Of a DNA stretch of 64,000 nt, positions 17,585 to 25,747 are shown piece by piece; the stretch's first letter is position 1, and every line of letters starts with the position of its first letter. The stretch comes from Pseudomonas sp. GM74 (GTDB lineage Bacteria; Pseudomonadota; Gammaproteobacteria; Pseudomonadales; Pseudomonadaceae), in NCBI RefSeq assembly GCF_000282455.1, contig NZ_AKJG01000044.1:1-64000 (forward strand). The letters are read 5' to 3'. The notes beneath the pieces are model-generated. The model saw nothing but the letters and a program-made list of their open reading frames with translations, had not been told where the DNA came from and ran no database searches. Position numbers and translations under genes: made by a program.

Positions 17585-17609
17585 TAAAACAGCCTCGTAA
17601 CAAACGCCA

Positions 17610-17657
17610 ACGGCGACTCAGGTCCCTTCCGGTTGCAGAAGGGACCTGAGCCGCCGT
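17610..17657 (-). terminator. Strong stem-loop after minE
   Basis: GGCGACTCAGGTCCCTTC pairs with GAAGGGACCTGAGCCGCC across an 8-nt loop, with one mismatch. It lies 20 bp past the minE stop codon. No long T tract follows, so it may be an attenuator or 3' stabiliser as much as a terminator. Confidence 0.65.
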
Positions 17658-17675
17658 GGCTCCTGGCGGATCGAC

Positions 17676-17930
17676 TCAGCGATCAGGCAGGGTGATATTG
17701 AGTTCCAGAATCGAGCAGCTGCCCTGGCTTTCCAGTGCGACATGCACGTCATCGGACCCGATATTGACGTACTTGCGGATCACCTCGACCAGTTCCTTCT
17801 GCAAGGCTGGCAGGTAGTCCGGGGTACTGCGTTGGCCGCGTTCGTGCGCCACGATGATCTGTAGACGCTCTTTCGCTACCGACGCGGTGCTTTGCTTTTT
17901 GTTGGCACGAAAGAAGTCAAAAAGGTTCAT
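17676..17930 (-). CDS. minE: Cell division topological specificity factor MinE
   Basis: An 84-aa protein that stimulates MinD ATPase and drives pole-to-pole oscillation of MinCD so that the Z ring forms at midcell. The N-terminal amphipathic membrane-binding helix ([12 protein letters not shown]) and MinD-contact region ([13 protein letters not shown]) are both present. It follows minD with a 3-bp gap, so they are certainly cotranscribed. Confidence 0.97.
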   Translation of the reverse strand: MNLFDFFRANKKQSTASVAKERLQIIVAHERGQRSTPDYLPALQKELVEVIRKYVNIGSDDVHVALESQGSCSILELNITLPDR

Positions 17931-17933
17931 TGC

Positions 17934-18746
17934 TTAGTTGCCTCCAAACAGGCGCTCGAAGAATCCCTTCTTCTGTACATCGAGGAATCGATGATCCACG
18001 GTCTTGCCCAGCAGGCGGTCAACGGTATCGCTGTAGGCCTGGCCGGCATCGCTCTGGTCGTCGAGAATCACCGGAACACCCTGGTTGGATGCCTTGAGCA
18101 CCGCCTGGGATTCAGGGATCACGCCGAGCAGGGTCACCGAAAGGATTTCCTTGACGTCTTCTACGCCGAGCATTTCGCCTTTGCTCACACGTTCCGGGTG
18201 ATAACGGGTAATCAGCAGGTGTTCCTTGATCGGGTCTTCGCCACGTTCGGCGCGACGGGACTTGCTGGCCAGCAGGCCAAGCATGCGGTCGGAGTCACGT
18301 ACCGAGGAGACTTCCGGGTTGGTCACGACGATCGCTTCGTCAGCGAAGTACATGGCCAGGTGGGCGCCTTTCTCGATGCCCGCCGGGGAGTCGCAGACCA
18401 CGAACTCAAAGTCTTCCTTGAGTTGCATCAGGACTTTTTCCACGCCTTCGACGGTCAGCGCGTCTTTGTCGCGGGTCTGGCTGGCGGCCAGCACGTAGAG
18501 GTTTTCCAGGCGCTTGTCTTTGATCAGGGCCTGTTGCAGGTTGGCTTCGCCGTTGACCACGTTGACGAAGTCATACACCACGCGGCGCTCGCAACCCATG
18601 ATCAGGTCGAGGTTACGCAAGCCCACGTCGAAGTCGACGATCACTGTTTTGTGGCCGCGCAGAGCGAGGCCGGTACCGATAGCGGCGCTGGTGGTGGTCT
18701 TACCCACACCACCCTTGCCGGATGTAACCACGAGAATCTTGGCCAA
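17934..18746 (-). CDS. minD: Septum-site determining ATPase MinD
   Basis: A 270-aa ParA/MinD-type ATPase. The deviant Walker A motif GKGGVGKTT is at 10-18 with both signature lysines (11 and 16), and the C-terminal amphipathic membrane-targeting helix is visible (KKGFFERLFGGN). It recruits MinC to the membrane near the poles. The start codon is TTG, followed directly by the invariant AKILVVTSGKGG, so the start is secure; AGGGGTG lies upstream. Confidence 0.97.
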   Translation of the reverse strand: MAKILVVTSGKGGVGKTTTSAAIGTGLALRGHKTVIVDFDVGLRNLDLIMGCERRVVYDFVNVVNGEANLQQALIKDKRLENLYVLAASQTRDKDALTVEGVEKVLMQLKEDFEFVVCDSPAGIEKGAHLAMYFADEAIVVTNPEVSSVRDSDRMLGLLASKSRRAERGEDPIKEHLLITRYHPERVSKGEMLGVEDVKEILSVTLLGVIPESQAVLKASNQGVPVILDDQSDAGQAYSDTVDRLLGKTVDHRFLDVQKKGFFERLFGGN

Positions 18747-18850
18747 GGTGTTTCACCCCTAAGGAAGAAGGACTTTTCAGTCCCTGAAAAACATCTCCTG
18801 AAAAACTACTGCAGTCGGACAGCCTTGGCTGGAATCCGGTTTTGAGCGGC

Positions 18851-18867
18851 GTTTACCCCCGGTAAAC
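18851..18867. promoter_or_regulatory. Perfect dyad in the minC-minD gap
   Basis: GTTTACC-CCC-GGTAAAC is a perfect 7-bp inverted repeat about 105 bp upstream of the minD start, inside a 202-bp gap. It could be a regulator site or a short hairpin. The gap allows an extra promoter for minDE independent of minC. Confidence 0.4.
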
Positions 18868-18948
18868 ACTGCTTTCGGCCTTTTTCCTACTTCGTTTGAG
18901 CCGTTTTCGCTACGTTTTAGAGATGCTTGGAAAATGCGGCAGTATCCG

Positions 18949-19686
18949 TTAAAGCCGAATGATGTTCAACACGTCGCCGGACAGGCTGACCTGCACACCC
19001 GAACCCCATAGAGGGTCGCGGCGCAGATCTTCGGAAACCTTGTAATGCCCGGCGATGGAAATCAGTTCAGCACTCATTTGCTGACAGAATATCCGCGCCT
19101 TGGTGTCGCCCTTGACGCCGGCCAATACGCGACCACGCATCGGGCCGTATACATGGATGTTGCCATCGGCGAGAAGTTCCGCTCCCGGGCTGACCGAGGA
19201 GATCACCACCAGATCGCTGCCCTGGGCATAAATCTGCTGGCCACCACGTACTGGCGAGGTGATGATTTTCGTCGGCTTGATGGTCGGCTCGGGCGGTTTT
19301 TCCGGTTTTTTCTTCGGTTCGCCTTCGGTCAGGTCCAGTGGCCGCTCCCGGGCGCCGGACGGTGGCAGCACCGGCAGGTCGACCGCGATGGCGGCGGCAA
19401 TGTCTTCGATGCGGCTGGCGCGGATCGCCAGGGTACGCAGGCCATGCTGGCGGCAGACGCGCATCAGCCCTGGCAGATCGACCGCGCCTTCGTTGGCCGG
19501 GAGTTTGTCCAGGGCCAGTACCAGCGGTGCGTTGCTGAAGAAGTTGGGCGCCTGGGCGACCTTGGCGGCCAGTTGCCGATCAAGGCTTTCGAGGTCGTTA
19601 CGGGCCAGTTCCAGCACCGTAATGGCCAGCATGCTGCCCTTCAACTGGAACACGGGATCTTGGTCTAGCGGTTCGGTTTGGCTCAT
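18949..19686 (-). CDS. minC: Septum site-determining protein MinC
   Basis: A 245-aa FtsZ-polymerisation inhibitor. The N-terminal FtsZ-binding domain (about 1-105) is joined by a proline/lysine-rich linker ([18 protein letters not shown]) to a C-terminal beta-helix that binds MinD and FtsZ tails ([23 protein letters not shown]). I chose ATG 19686 ([11 protein letters not shown]), which gives the usual length; upstream in-frame ATGs at 19695 and 19710 exist. It is first in the minCDE order. Confidence 0.95.
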   Translation of the reverse strand: MSQTEPLDQDPVFQLKGSMLAITVLELARNDLESLDRQLAAKVAQAPNFFSNAPLVLALDKLPANEGAVDLPGLMRVCRQHGLRTLAIRASRIEDIAAAIAVDLPVLPPSGARERPLDLTEGEPKKKPEKPPEPTIKPTKIITSPVRGGQQIYAQGSDLVVISSVSPGAELLADGNIHVYGPMRGRVLAGVKGDTKARIFCQQMSAELISIAGHYKVSEDLRRDPLWGSGVQVSLSGDVLNIIRL

Positions 19687-19804
19687 GGTCGGCATACAAC
19701 GACTTGTCACTAAAAGTGCCGAGACTTATAACGAGAACGCCCGCGGGCCGCAAGCCGGGTCGAACGATGTAGAATGCGCGGCCATTGTCATTCCGGAAGC
19801 ATTA

Positions 19805-20737
19805 ATGGACCGCCCGCGTTTTCGAAAAGCATTTCTATCTCCACGTTTCTGGCCGCTGTGGTGTGGCCTGGGGCTGTTGTGGCTGATCGTCCAGCTGCCG
19901 TATCCGGCGCTGCTGTGGATCGGTCGTGTCCTGGGCTCTTTGATGTATCGGGTGGCCGGCGACAGACGGCGCATTGCCAAACGCAATCTGGAACTGTGTT
20001 TTCCTGAAAAGACCGCCGCCGAACGCAAACGCCTGCTCAAGGAAAACTTCGCCTCCACCGGTATCGCTTTCTTTGAGATGGCGATGAGCTGGTGGTGGTC
20101 GCGCAGGCGCCTGGCGAATCTCGCTCATATCGAAGGGCTGGAGCATTTGCAGCAGGCTCAGCGCGAAGGCAAGGGCGTGATCCTGATGGCCCTGCACTTC
20201 ACGACGCTGGAAATCGGCGCGGCGTTGCTCGGTCAGCAGCACACCATCGACGGCATGTACCGCGAGCACAAGAATCCGCTGTTCGACTACATCCAGCGCC
20301 AGGGCCGCGAGCGGCACAACCTCGATTCGCTGGCGGTGGAACGCGAAGACGTGCGCGGCATGCTCAAGTTGCTGCGCTCGGGCCGGGCGATCTGGTACGC
20401 ACCGGATCAGGATTACGGCGCCAAGCAAAGTATTTTCGTGCCGTTGTTTGGCATCCAGGCTGCGACCGTCACCGCCACGAGCAAGTTTGCGCGCCTGGGC
20501 AAGGCGCTGGTGGTGCCGTTCACCCAGGAGCGCCTGGCGGACGGCAGCGGTTATCGCTTGGTGATCCATGCGCCGCTCGAAGGCTTCCCCGGCGAAACCG
20601 AAGAAGAGGACTGCCTGCGCATCAACCAATGGATCGAAAGCGTTCTGCGCGAGCATCCCGAGCAATACCTGTGGGCTCACCGTCGCTTCAAGAGCCGTCC
20701 ACCGGGCGAACCGAAGCTGTACGCCAAACGCGGTTGA
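19805..20737 (+). CDS. Lipid A biosynthesis acyltransferase (LpxL/HtrB)
   Basis: A 310-aa inner-membrane acyltransferase that adds a secondary acyl chain (usually laurate) to lipid A precursors. There is one N-terminal membrane helix, and the HX4(D/E) catalytic motif is present as LHFTTLEIG near 135-145; WYAPDQDYG is a further conserved family motif. The ATG at 19805 has GGAAG upstream and starts MDRPRFRKAFLSPRFWP, typical of the family. It is divergent from minC. Confidence 0.92.
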   Translation: MDRPRFRKAFLSPRFWPLWCGLGLLWLIVQLPYPALLWIGRVLGSLMYRVAGDRRRIAKRNLELCFPEKTAAERKRLLKENFASTGIAFFEMAMSWWWSRRRLANLAHIEGLEHLQQAQREGKGVILMALHFTTLEIGAALLGQQHTIDGMYREHKNPLFDYIQRQGRERHNLDSLAVEREDVRGMLKLLRSGRAIWYAPDQDYGAKQSIFVPLFGIQAATVTATSKFARLGKALVVPFTQERLADGSGYRLVIHAPLEGFPGETEEEDCLRINQWIESVLREHPEQYLWAHRRFKSRPPGEPKLYAKRG

Positions 20738-20803
20738 ATCCCGATCCAACAGGGGAATAGGTCGAAACAACGAAATCCCATCAAGCACCATGGAGAGTTG
20801 TGC

Positions 20804-21976
20804 ATGAGTCCAGCTGAACCGGTTACAGGGTTGATTCTTTCCGGAGGCGGGGCTCGGGCGGCCTATCAGGTCGGGGTGCTGGCGGCGATTGCCGAATTGT
20901 TGCCGCCGGGGGCCCGCAATCCTTTTCCGGTGATCGTCGGCACCTCGGCGGGCGCGATCAACGCCGTCAGCCTCGCCAGCGGGGCAATGGATTTTCGTAA
21001 CGCCATCGAACGTCTGACGGCCTTCTGGCAGGGCTTTCGCAGTCATCTGGTGTTGCGCAGCGACTGGCCCGGGGTGATCCGCCAGGCCAGTCGCTTTGTC
21101 AGCCACAGTTTGCTCGGCATCGGTGCTCAGGTGCCGGTGGCGCTGCTCAACAGTTCTCCGTTGCGGGATTTGCTCAACGACAAGCTGCATATGGGCGGCA
21201 TCGCCGAAGCGATCGCACAGAAGCAATTGCATGCGGTGGCGGTCACCGCGTTCGGCTATGAGTCCGGCCAGGCAGTCACCTTCTATGAGGGCGGCGGCAA
21301 GATCGATGCCTGGTTGCGCCATCGACGCATTGGCGTTCCCACCCGCTTGTCCGTTGAACACCTGCTCGCCAGTTCGGCCATTCCGCTGCTGTTCGCTCCG
21401 GTGAAAATCGACGAAGAGTATTTCGGTGATGGCGCGGTGCGTCAGTCGGCGCCGATCAGTCCGGCGTTGCACCTGGGCGCCAGTCGGGTGCTGGTGGTGG
21501 GCGTCAGCGGCAACCCCCGCGGGTTCGACCCGCAACAACCCTTGCAGCGCAGCTACACCGGTCAGCAGCCGACCCTGGCGCAGATCGGCGGGCACATGCT
21601 CAACAGTACGTTCATTGACAGCCTGGAAAGCGATATCGAGCTGTTGCAGCGCCTGAACCAGTTCAGTCACCTGATGCCCGACGGTACACCCATCCGCGCT
21701 TTGGGCGTGGCGCCAGTGGACGTATTGGTGATCTCACCGAGCCAGCCGATCGACGAGATCGCCGCGCGCCATCGCCAGGAATTGCCGGCGGCATTGCGCC
21801 TGTTTTTGCGCGGGCCGGGTGCGACCAAGACCAGCGGGGCGGGGGTGCTGAGTTACCTGCTGTTCGAGGCGGGGTATTGCAGCGAGTTGATCGAACTGGG
21901 GCGACGGGATGCGTTGGCCAAGCGCGGGGAGTTGTGCCGGTTTCTCGGCTTGGCGGAGCCTGCAGTCTCGGCTTGA
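20804..21976 (+). CDS. Patatin-like phospholipase
   Basis: A 390-aa cytoplasmic patatin-domain protein. The oxyanion-hole motif is GGGARAAYQVG at 14-24, the nucleophile motif GTSAG has Ser at about 48, and the second dyad residue is in FGDGAVRQ near 207, so it should be an active lipid acyl hydrolase. There is no signal peptide. The ATG at 20804 is preceded by GGAGAG. It lies 66 bp after the acyltransferase gene and probably shares its transcript, which suggests a role in envelope lipid turnover. Confidence 0.92.
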   Translation: MSPAEPVTGLILSGGGARAAYQVGVLAAIAELLPPGARNPFPVIVGTSAGAINAVSLASGAMDFRNAIERLTAFWQGFRSHLVLRSDWPGVIRQASRFVSHSLLGIGAQVPVALLNSSPLRDLLNDKLHMGGIAEAIAQKQLHAVAVTAFGYESGQAVTFYEGGGKIDAWLRHRRIGVPTRLSVEHLLASSAIPLLFAPVKIDEEYFGDGAVRQSAPISPALHLGASRVLVVGVSGNPRGFDPQQPLQRSYTGQQPTLAQIGGHMLNSTFIDSLESDIELLQRLNQFSHLMPDGTPIRALGVAPVDVLVISPSQPIDEIAARHRQELPAALRLFLRGPGATKTSGAGVLSYLLFEAGYCSELIELGRRDALAKRGELCRFLGLAEPAVSA

Positions 21977-21990
21977 GATAGGCGGTGCAG

Positions 21991-22090
21991 CCATTCGCGA
22001 GCAAGCCCGCTCCCACACTCGATTTTCAGCGAACACAATAATTGCGTACGGCGCAGATCAAATGCGGGAGCGGGCTTGCTCGCGAAGGCG
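21991..22090. repeat. Inverted REP pair after the patatin gene
   Basis: A right-arm REP (GCGAGCAAGCCCGCTCCCAC, about 21997-22016) is followed by a left-arm unit at about 22062-22088, an outward arrangement with a 45-bp spacer. It separates the convergent patatin and porin genes. Confidence 0.85.
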
Positions 22091-22119
22091 CCCATACAGA
22101 CGCCTGCAGAATTAAATGA

Positions 22120-22905
22120 TCAGAAGTGAACCTTGACCAGGAAGCTGGTCACGCTCTGATCGGTCTTGAAGCCCTGGCTGTCTTCGATACCGTACTTGTT
22201 TTTCCAGTAGTCATACTCGACACCCACGTACAGCTGCTTGGCACCCAGGTTCAACGCCTTGCCCAGGTCGTATTTGACCTGCGGGTTGAAGTGCAGGTTG
22301 GCGTGGTACTCGCCTTTGCTGTTGACGTCGTTGTCGACCACCCAGTCCATGAAGCCGTCGATCAGCACGTCCGAGCCACCCACCGGAATGGTGTAGGACC
22401 AGACCGGCGAGACCTGCCAGATGTTGTCGCCCGGGCGGTCGCCTTCGGTGTGGCGATTGTAGAAGTTCAGCTGGAAGTAATCGAAGCCCGGGATGGCCAG
22501 GTCGAAACCAGGGCCGATCAGGTAGGACTCAGTATCGTCTTCACCGAACTCGTAGGTCATGGCCAGCAGCACGTCCTTGATCGGGCCGAACTCGAACTTC
22601 TGGTCGAAGATCTTGTTGAACGACAGGCGTGGGCTGAGTTCGCCGTAGTGGGTGTTCTCGCCCGCGAAGTGGTCTTCCTTGCCGTTGTAGAAGATTTTGT
22701 CGATGAAGAAGAAGTTGTCGCCGTACTTCCAGCCATCGGCGTGTTCGAAGGTCACCGTCTGCTGGATGCGCGGGTTGACCTGGAAGTCCTTGCCATAGAG
22801 GTAGGTCAGGCTGTTGTTCTGCCACTGCAGCAAATCGCCGGCCATGGCCTGGCCCCCGGCCAGCATTGATCCCGCCAGCATCAGGCTAGTGCACGTACGT
22901 TTCAT
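22120..22905 (-). CDS. Tsx/OmpK-type nucleoside channel, paralogue 2
   Basis: A 261-aa outer-membrane beta-barrel with a cleavable signal peptide (MKRTCTSLML...AMAGD), alternating strand pattern and a C-terminal Phe (VKVHF), the assembly signal of outer-membrane proteins. It belongs to the Tsx-like nucleoside channel family. It is the same length as, and very similar along its whole length to, the gene just upstream (23283-24068), so they are tandem duplicates. Its position at the end of the purine catabolism block suggests entry of purine nucleosides or ureides. GGGAGC stands before the ATG. Confidence 0.88.
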   Translation of the reverse strand: MKRTCTSLMLAGSMLAGGQAMAGDLLQWQNNSLTYLYGKDFQVNPRIQQTVTFEHADGWKYGDNFFFIDKIFYNGKEDHFAGENTHYGELSPRLSFNKIFDQKFEFGPIKDVLLAMTYEFGEDDTESYLIGPGFDLAIPGFDYFQLNFYNRHTEGDRPGDNIWQVSPVWSYTIPVGGSDVLIDGFMDWVVDNDVNSKGEYHANLHFNPQVKYDLGKALNLGAKQLYVGVEYDYWKNKYGIEDSQGFKTDQSVTSFLVKVHF

Positions 22906-23282
22906 TCGGTTGCTCCCAAAAAGTAGGTGGTTCCACGTTATTTTTTTAAGGTCGGCGCTCTGGTGTGGCGCCTGTTTCTGTAGCTGTAAAAAATCATCCA
23001 TTCGGTCAGCTTTAATGCTGTTAGCAAGAGCTGAGCCAAGGCTTTCAAAAAGCAAAAAAACTCCCGTTCGGCGGCTCAAGAGCGGTCGATTGAGAGGGGT
23101 TTTGGAGTGCCTTGGTGCCTGCCAGAGCCGGGATAAGTTGGCTTTCTGGTCAGGTTTTACATCCGGGCTTTTTTTTAAACCGGATTCGGGCGGCCGCGGA
23201 GAATACTGACTCCTCGGCCAGGTCTCAAGTACTCCGCAACGGCGCACCGACGACAGGCTTGGGGCACGGTTGCGGGGCAGCA
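22906..23282. other. Intergenic gap between the two porin genes
   Basis: This 377-bp stretch has no convincing gene. It is long enough to hold a separate promoter for the downstream porin gene, and short oligo-A/oligo-T runs occur (for example near 22937 and 23168), but I find no clear -10/-35 pair, terminator or REP. Confidence 0.5.
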
Positions 23283-24068
23283 TCAGAAGTGCACCTTGAC
23301 CAGCAGGCTGGTGGTGTTTTCATTGGTGTCGAAGCTGGAGCTGTTTTCGATGCCGTACTTGTCTTTCCAGTAGCTGTATTCGACGCCGACGTACACCTGT
23401 TTTTCCCGCCAGCCCATGACCTTGCCCAGGTCGTACTTGATCTGCGGGTTGAAGTGCAGGTTGGCGTGATAAGTACCATGGGCGTTCTGGTCGTTGTCCA
23501 CGACCCAGTCCATGTAGCCGTCGATCAACAGGTTCGAGCTGCCCAATGGAAGGGTGTAGGACCAGGCCGGGCTGATTTGCCAGACGTCATCGCCAGGGCG
23601 CGAGCCTTCGGTCTGGCGATAGTAGAAGTTCAGGGTGAAAAAGTTGAAGCCCGGTACCGCGAGGTCGAAACCGGGGCCGATCATGTAGGCCTCGGTGTCG
23701 TCTTCGCCGTTCTCGTAGGTCATGGCCAGCAGCACGTCCTTGATCGGGCCGAATTCGAAACGGCGGTCGAGGATCTTGCCGAAGGAGAGGCGCGGGCTGA
23801 ACTCGCCGTAGTAGGCGTGAACGCCTTTGTTCCGGTCTTTCTCGCCGTTGTAGTAGGTGCTGTCGATGAACATGAAGTTGTCGCCGTACTTCCAGCGATC
23901 GGCGTGTTCGAAGGTTATCGTCTGCTGGATGTGCGGGTTGACCACGAAATCCTTGCCATACAGGTAGCTCAGGCTGTTGGTCTGCCACAGCAGCAGATCG
24001 CCGGCCATGGCCTGACTCGCGGCCAGCAGGCCAGCACTCAACAGCAGGTTGGTTTGTGTCCGAATCAT
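23283..24068 (-). CDS. Tsx/OmpK-type nucleoside channel, paralogue 1
   Basis: A 261-aa outer-membrane channel of the Tsx family with signal peptide (MIRTQTNLLL...AMAGD) and C-terminal VKVHF. Many blocks are shared with the adjacent paralogue (for example NSLxYLYGKDFxVNP, FEFGPIKDVLLAMTYE, DGxMDWVVDND). It lies between the NCS2 permease and its paralogue on the same strand. I chose ATG 24068, preceded by GGGAGC at proper spacing, over an earlier in-frame ATG (MRLKNKNKR). Confidence 0.88.
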   Translation of the reverse strand: MIRTQTNLLLSAGLLAASQAMAGDLLLWQTNSLSYLYGKDFVVNPHIQQTITFEHADRWKYGDNFMFIDSTYYNGEKDRNKGVHAYYGEFSPRLSFGKILDRRFEFGPIKDVLLAMTYENGEDDTEAYMIGPGFDLAVPGFNFFTLNFYYRQTEGSRPGDDVWQISPAWSYTLPLGSSNLLIDGYMDWVVDNDQNAHGTYHANLHFNPQIKYDLGKVMGWREKQVYVGVEYSYWKDKYGIENSSSFDTNENTTSLLVKVHF

Positions 24069-24113
24069 CTGTTGCTCCCTCTTGTTTTTATTTTTGAGGC
24101 GCATGTAGCTCTC

Positions 24114-24206
24114 CTGTGGGAGCGGGCTTGCTCGCGAAAGCGGTGCATCAGTCAACGAGGATGTTGAGGCTGATGGCCCCTTCGCGGGCAAGCCCGCTCC
24201 CACAGG
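24114..24206. repeat. REPIN between permease and porin genes
   Basis: A full inverted REP pair (GTGGGAGCGGGCTTGC ... GCAAGCCCGCTCCCAC) with a ~45-bp spacer containing TCAGTCAACGAGGATGTTGA. It lies 18 bp past the stop codon of the NCS2 permease gene and may attenuate read-through into the porin genes. Confidence 0.9.
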
Positions 24207-24224
24207 TTTTGTGGCTTTCGTCTG

Positions 24225-25583
24225 TTAATGCGTGTGAGCGTGGCAGTCGTTGATGGCCGCGCGTTCGGCGCCACCGAGGATGTTGAACAACAGGTTCAGC
24301 GTCAGCGCACTGAGGGTGGCCATGGCGATGCCACTGTGGGTGATCGGGCTCATCCACACGGGCAGGTGGGCGAAAAACTCCGGGCGGACAACCGGGATCA
24401 AGCCCATGCCGATGCTCACCGCCACCAACAACTGGTTGCGACGGTCACCGATATCGGCTTCCTGGAGAATCTTGATCCCGGTGGTGGCGACCATGCCGAA
24501 CATCGCAATCGCCGCGCCACCCAGTACCGCCGGAGGAATCGACGCCACCAAAAACGCGGCTTTGGGCAGCAGGCTCAACACGATCAGCAACCCGCCGGCA
24601 ACGATGGTCACCGAACGGCAGCGCACGCCGGTCATCTGCACCAGGCCGATGTTCTGGGCGAAGGAGGAGTGGGTGAAGGTGTTGAAGAACCCGGCGAAGA
24701 ACGAGGCGCCGGCATCGCACAGCAAGCCGCGACGCAGCATCCGTGGGCAGACTTCCTGGCCGGTGATCTTGCCCAGCGCCAGAAACATCCCGGTGGACTC
24801 GACGAAAATGATCACCACCACCAGGCACATCGACAGGATCGGCGCGAGCTCGAATTTCGGCATGCCGAAGTGCAGCGGCGTGACGAATTGCAGCCATGGC
24901 GCCTGAGCCATGCCACTGAGGTCGACCATGCCGAGCAGGCCGCAGAGCACGTAGCCCAGGCACATGCCGATCAGCACGGAAATGTTGACCCAGAAGCCGC
25001 GCATGAAACGGTGCACCAGCAAGATGGTGCCCAGTACCAGGGCGGCGATGGTCAGGTAGATCGGTGAGCCGAATTGAGCGGCGCCGGCACCGCCGCCGGC
25101 CCAGTTCACGGCCACGGGGAACAGCGACAAACCGATCGAGGTGATGACCGTCCCGGTCACCAGTGGCGGGAAGAAGCGCACGACCTTGGACATGAACGGG
25201 GCGATGAGCATGCCGAAGAACCCGGCGGCGATGGTCGCGCCGAAGATCCCTTGCAGGCCGATACCGGGCATGCCGGCCATGGCGACCATGCTGCCGACGG
25301 CGGCGAAACTGGCGCCCATCATCACCGGCATGCGAATGCCCATGGGGCCGATGCCGAGGGACTGGACGATGGTGGCGATACCCGCCACCAGCAGGTCGGC
25401 GTTGATCAGGAAGGCGATTTCTTCACGACTCAGGCCAGCGGCCTGTCCGATGATCAGCGGTACCGCGATGGCACCACCGTACATCAGCAGAACATGTTGC
25501 AAACCGACCAGGATCAGTTGCAAGAGGGGCAAACGCTGAATGGCGGGTGCGTCGGGGATGCGCGCTGCGGATAGCTCGGACAT
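24225..25583 (-). CDS. NCS2 xanthine/urate permease
   Basis: A 452-aa inner-membrane transporter of the nucleobase:cation symporter-2 (UraA/UacT/XanQ) family, with about 14 membrane segments. The family signature region is visible around FFNTFTHSSFAQNIGLVQMTGVRCRS (in part NTFTHSSFAQNIGLVQ) near 315-330. Position in the urate-degradation block supports urate or xanthine as substrate. A His-rich C-terminus (DCHAHTH) is present. It is about 160 bp downstream of puuD on the same strand. Confidence 0.92.
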   Translation of the reverse strand: MSELSAARIPDAPAIQRLPLLQLILVGLQHVLLMYGGAIAVPLIIGQAAGLSREEIAFLINADLLVAGIATIVQSLGIGPMGIRMPVMMGASFAAVGSMVAMAGMPGIGLQGIFGATIAAGFFGMLIAPFMSKVVRFFPPLVTGTVITSIGLSLFPVAVNWAGGGAGAAQFGSPIYLTIAALVLGTILLVHRFMRGFWVNISVLIGMCLGYVLCGLLGMVDLSGMAQAPWLQFVTPLHFGMPKFELAPILSMCLVVVIIFVESTGMFLALGKITGQEVCPRMLRRGLLCDAGASFFAGFFNTFTHSSFAQNIGLVQMTGVRCRSVTIVAGGLLIVLSLLPKAAFLVASIPPAVLGGAAIAMFGMVATTGIKILQEADIGDRRNQLLVAVSIGMGLIPVVRPEFFAHLPVWMSPITHSGIAMATLSALTLNLLFNILGGAERAAINDCHAHTH

Positions 25584-25672
25584 GCAACACCTCGGATCTT
25601 TTTATTCTTGTGATTTACAGCTGCAGTGCTGCCGGCAGTTGTATTCGAATCAGATAGGCCGCTTTGCGGCCA

Positions 25673-25738
25673 TTCGCGGGCAAGCCCGCTCCCACAGGTT
25701 CTGTGTTGCCTGTGTGGGAACGAGCCTGCTCGCGAAGC
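25673..25738. repeat. Outward REP pair after puuD
   Basis: GCGGGCAAGCCCGCTCCCAC is followed 18 bp later by GTGTGGGAACGAGCCTGCTCGCGAAG. It lies in the gap between puuD and the permease gene; its second unit ends 10 bp from the puuD stop codon. Confidence 0.85.
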
Positions 25739-25747
25739 TTTTAACGA

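Noticed and set aside
19835-21670. A 611-aa minus-strand frame across two genes
   Set aside because: It spans the opposite strands of the LpxL and patatin genes, both of which show complete catalytic motifs in the plus frames.
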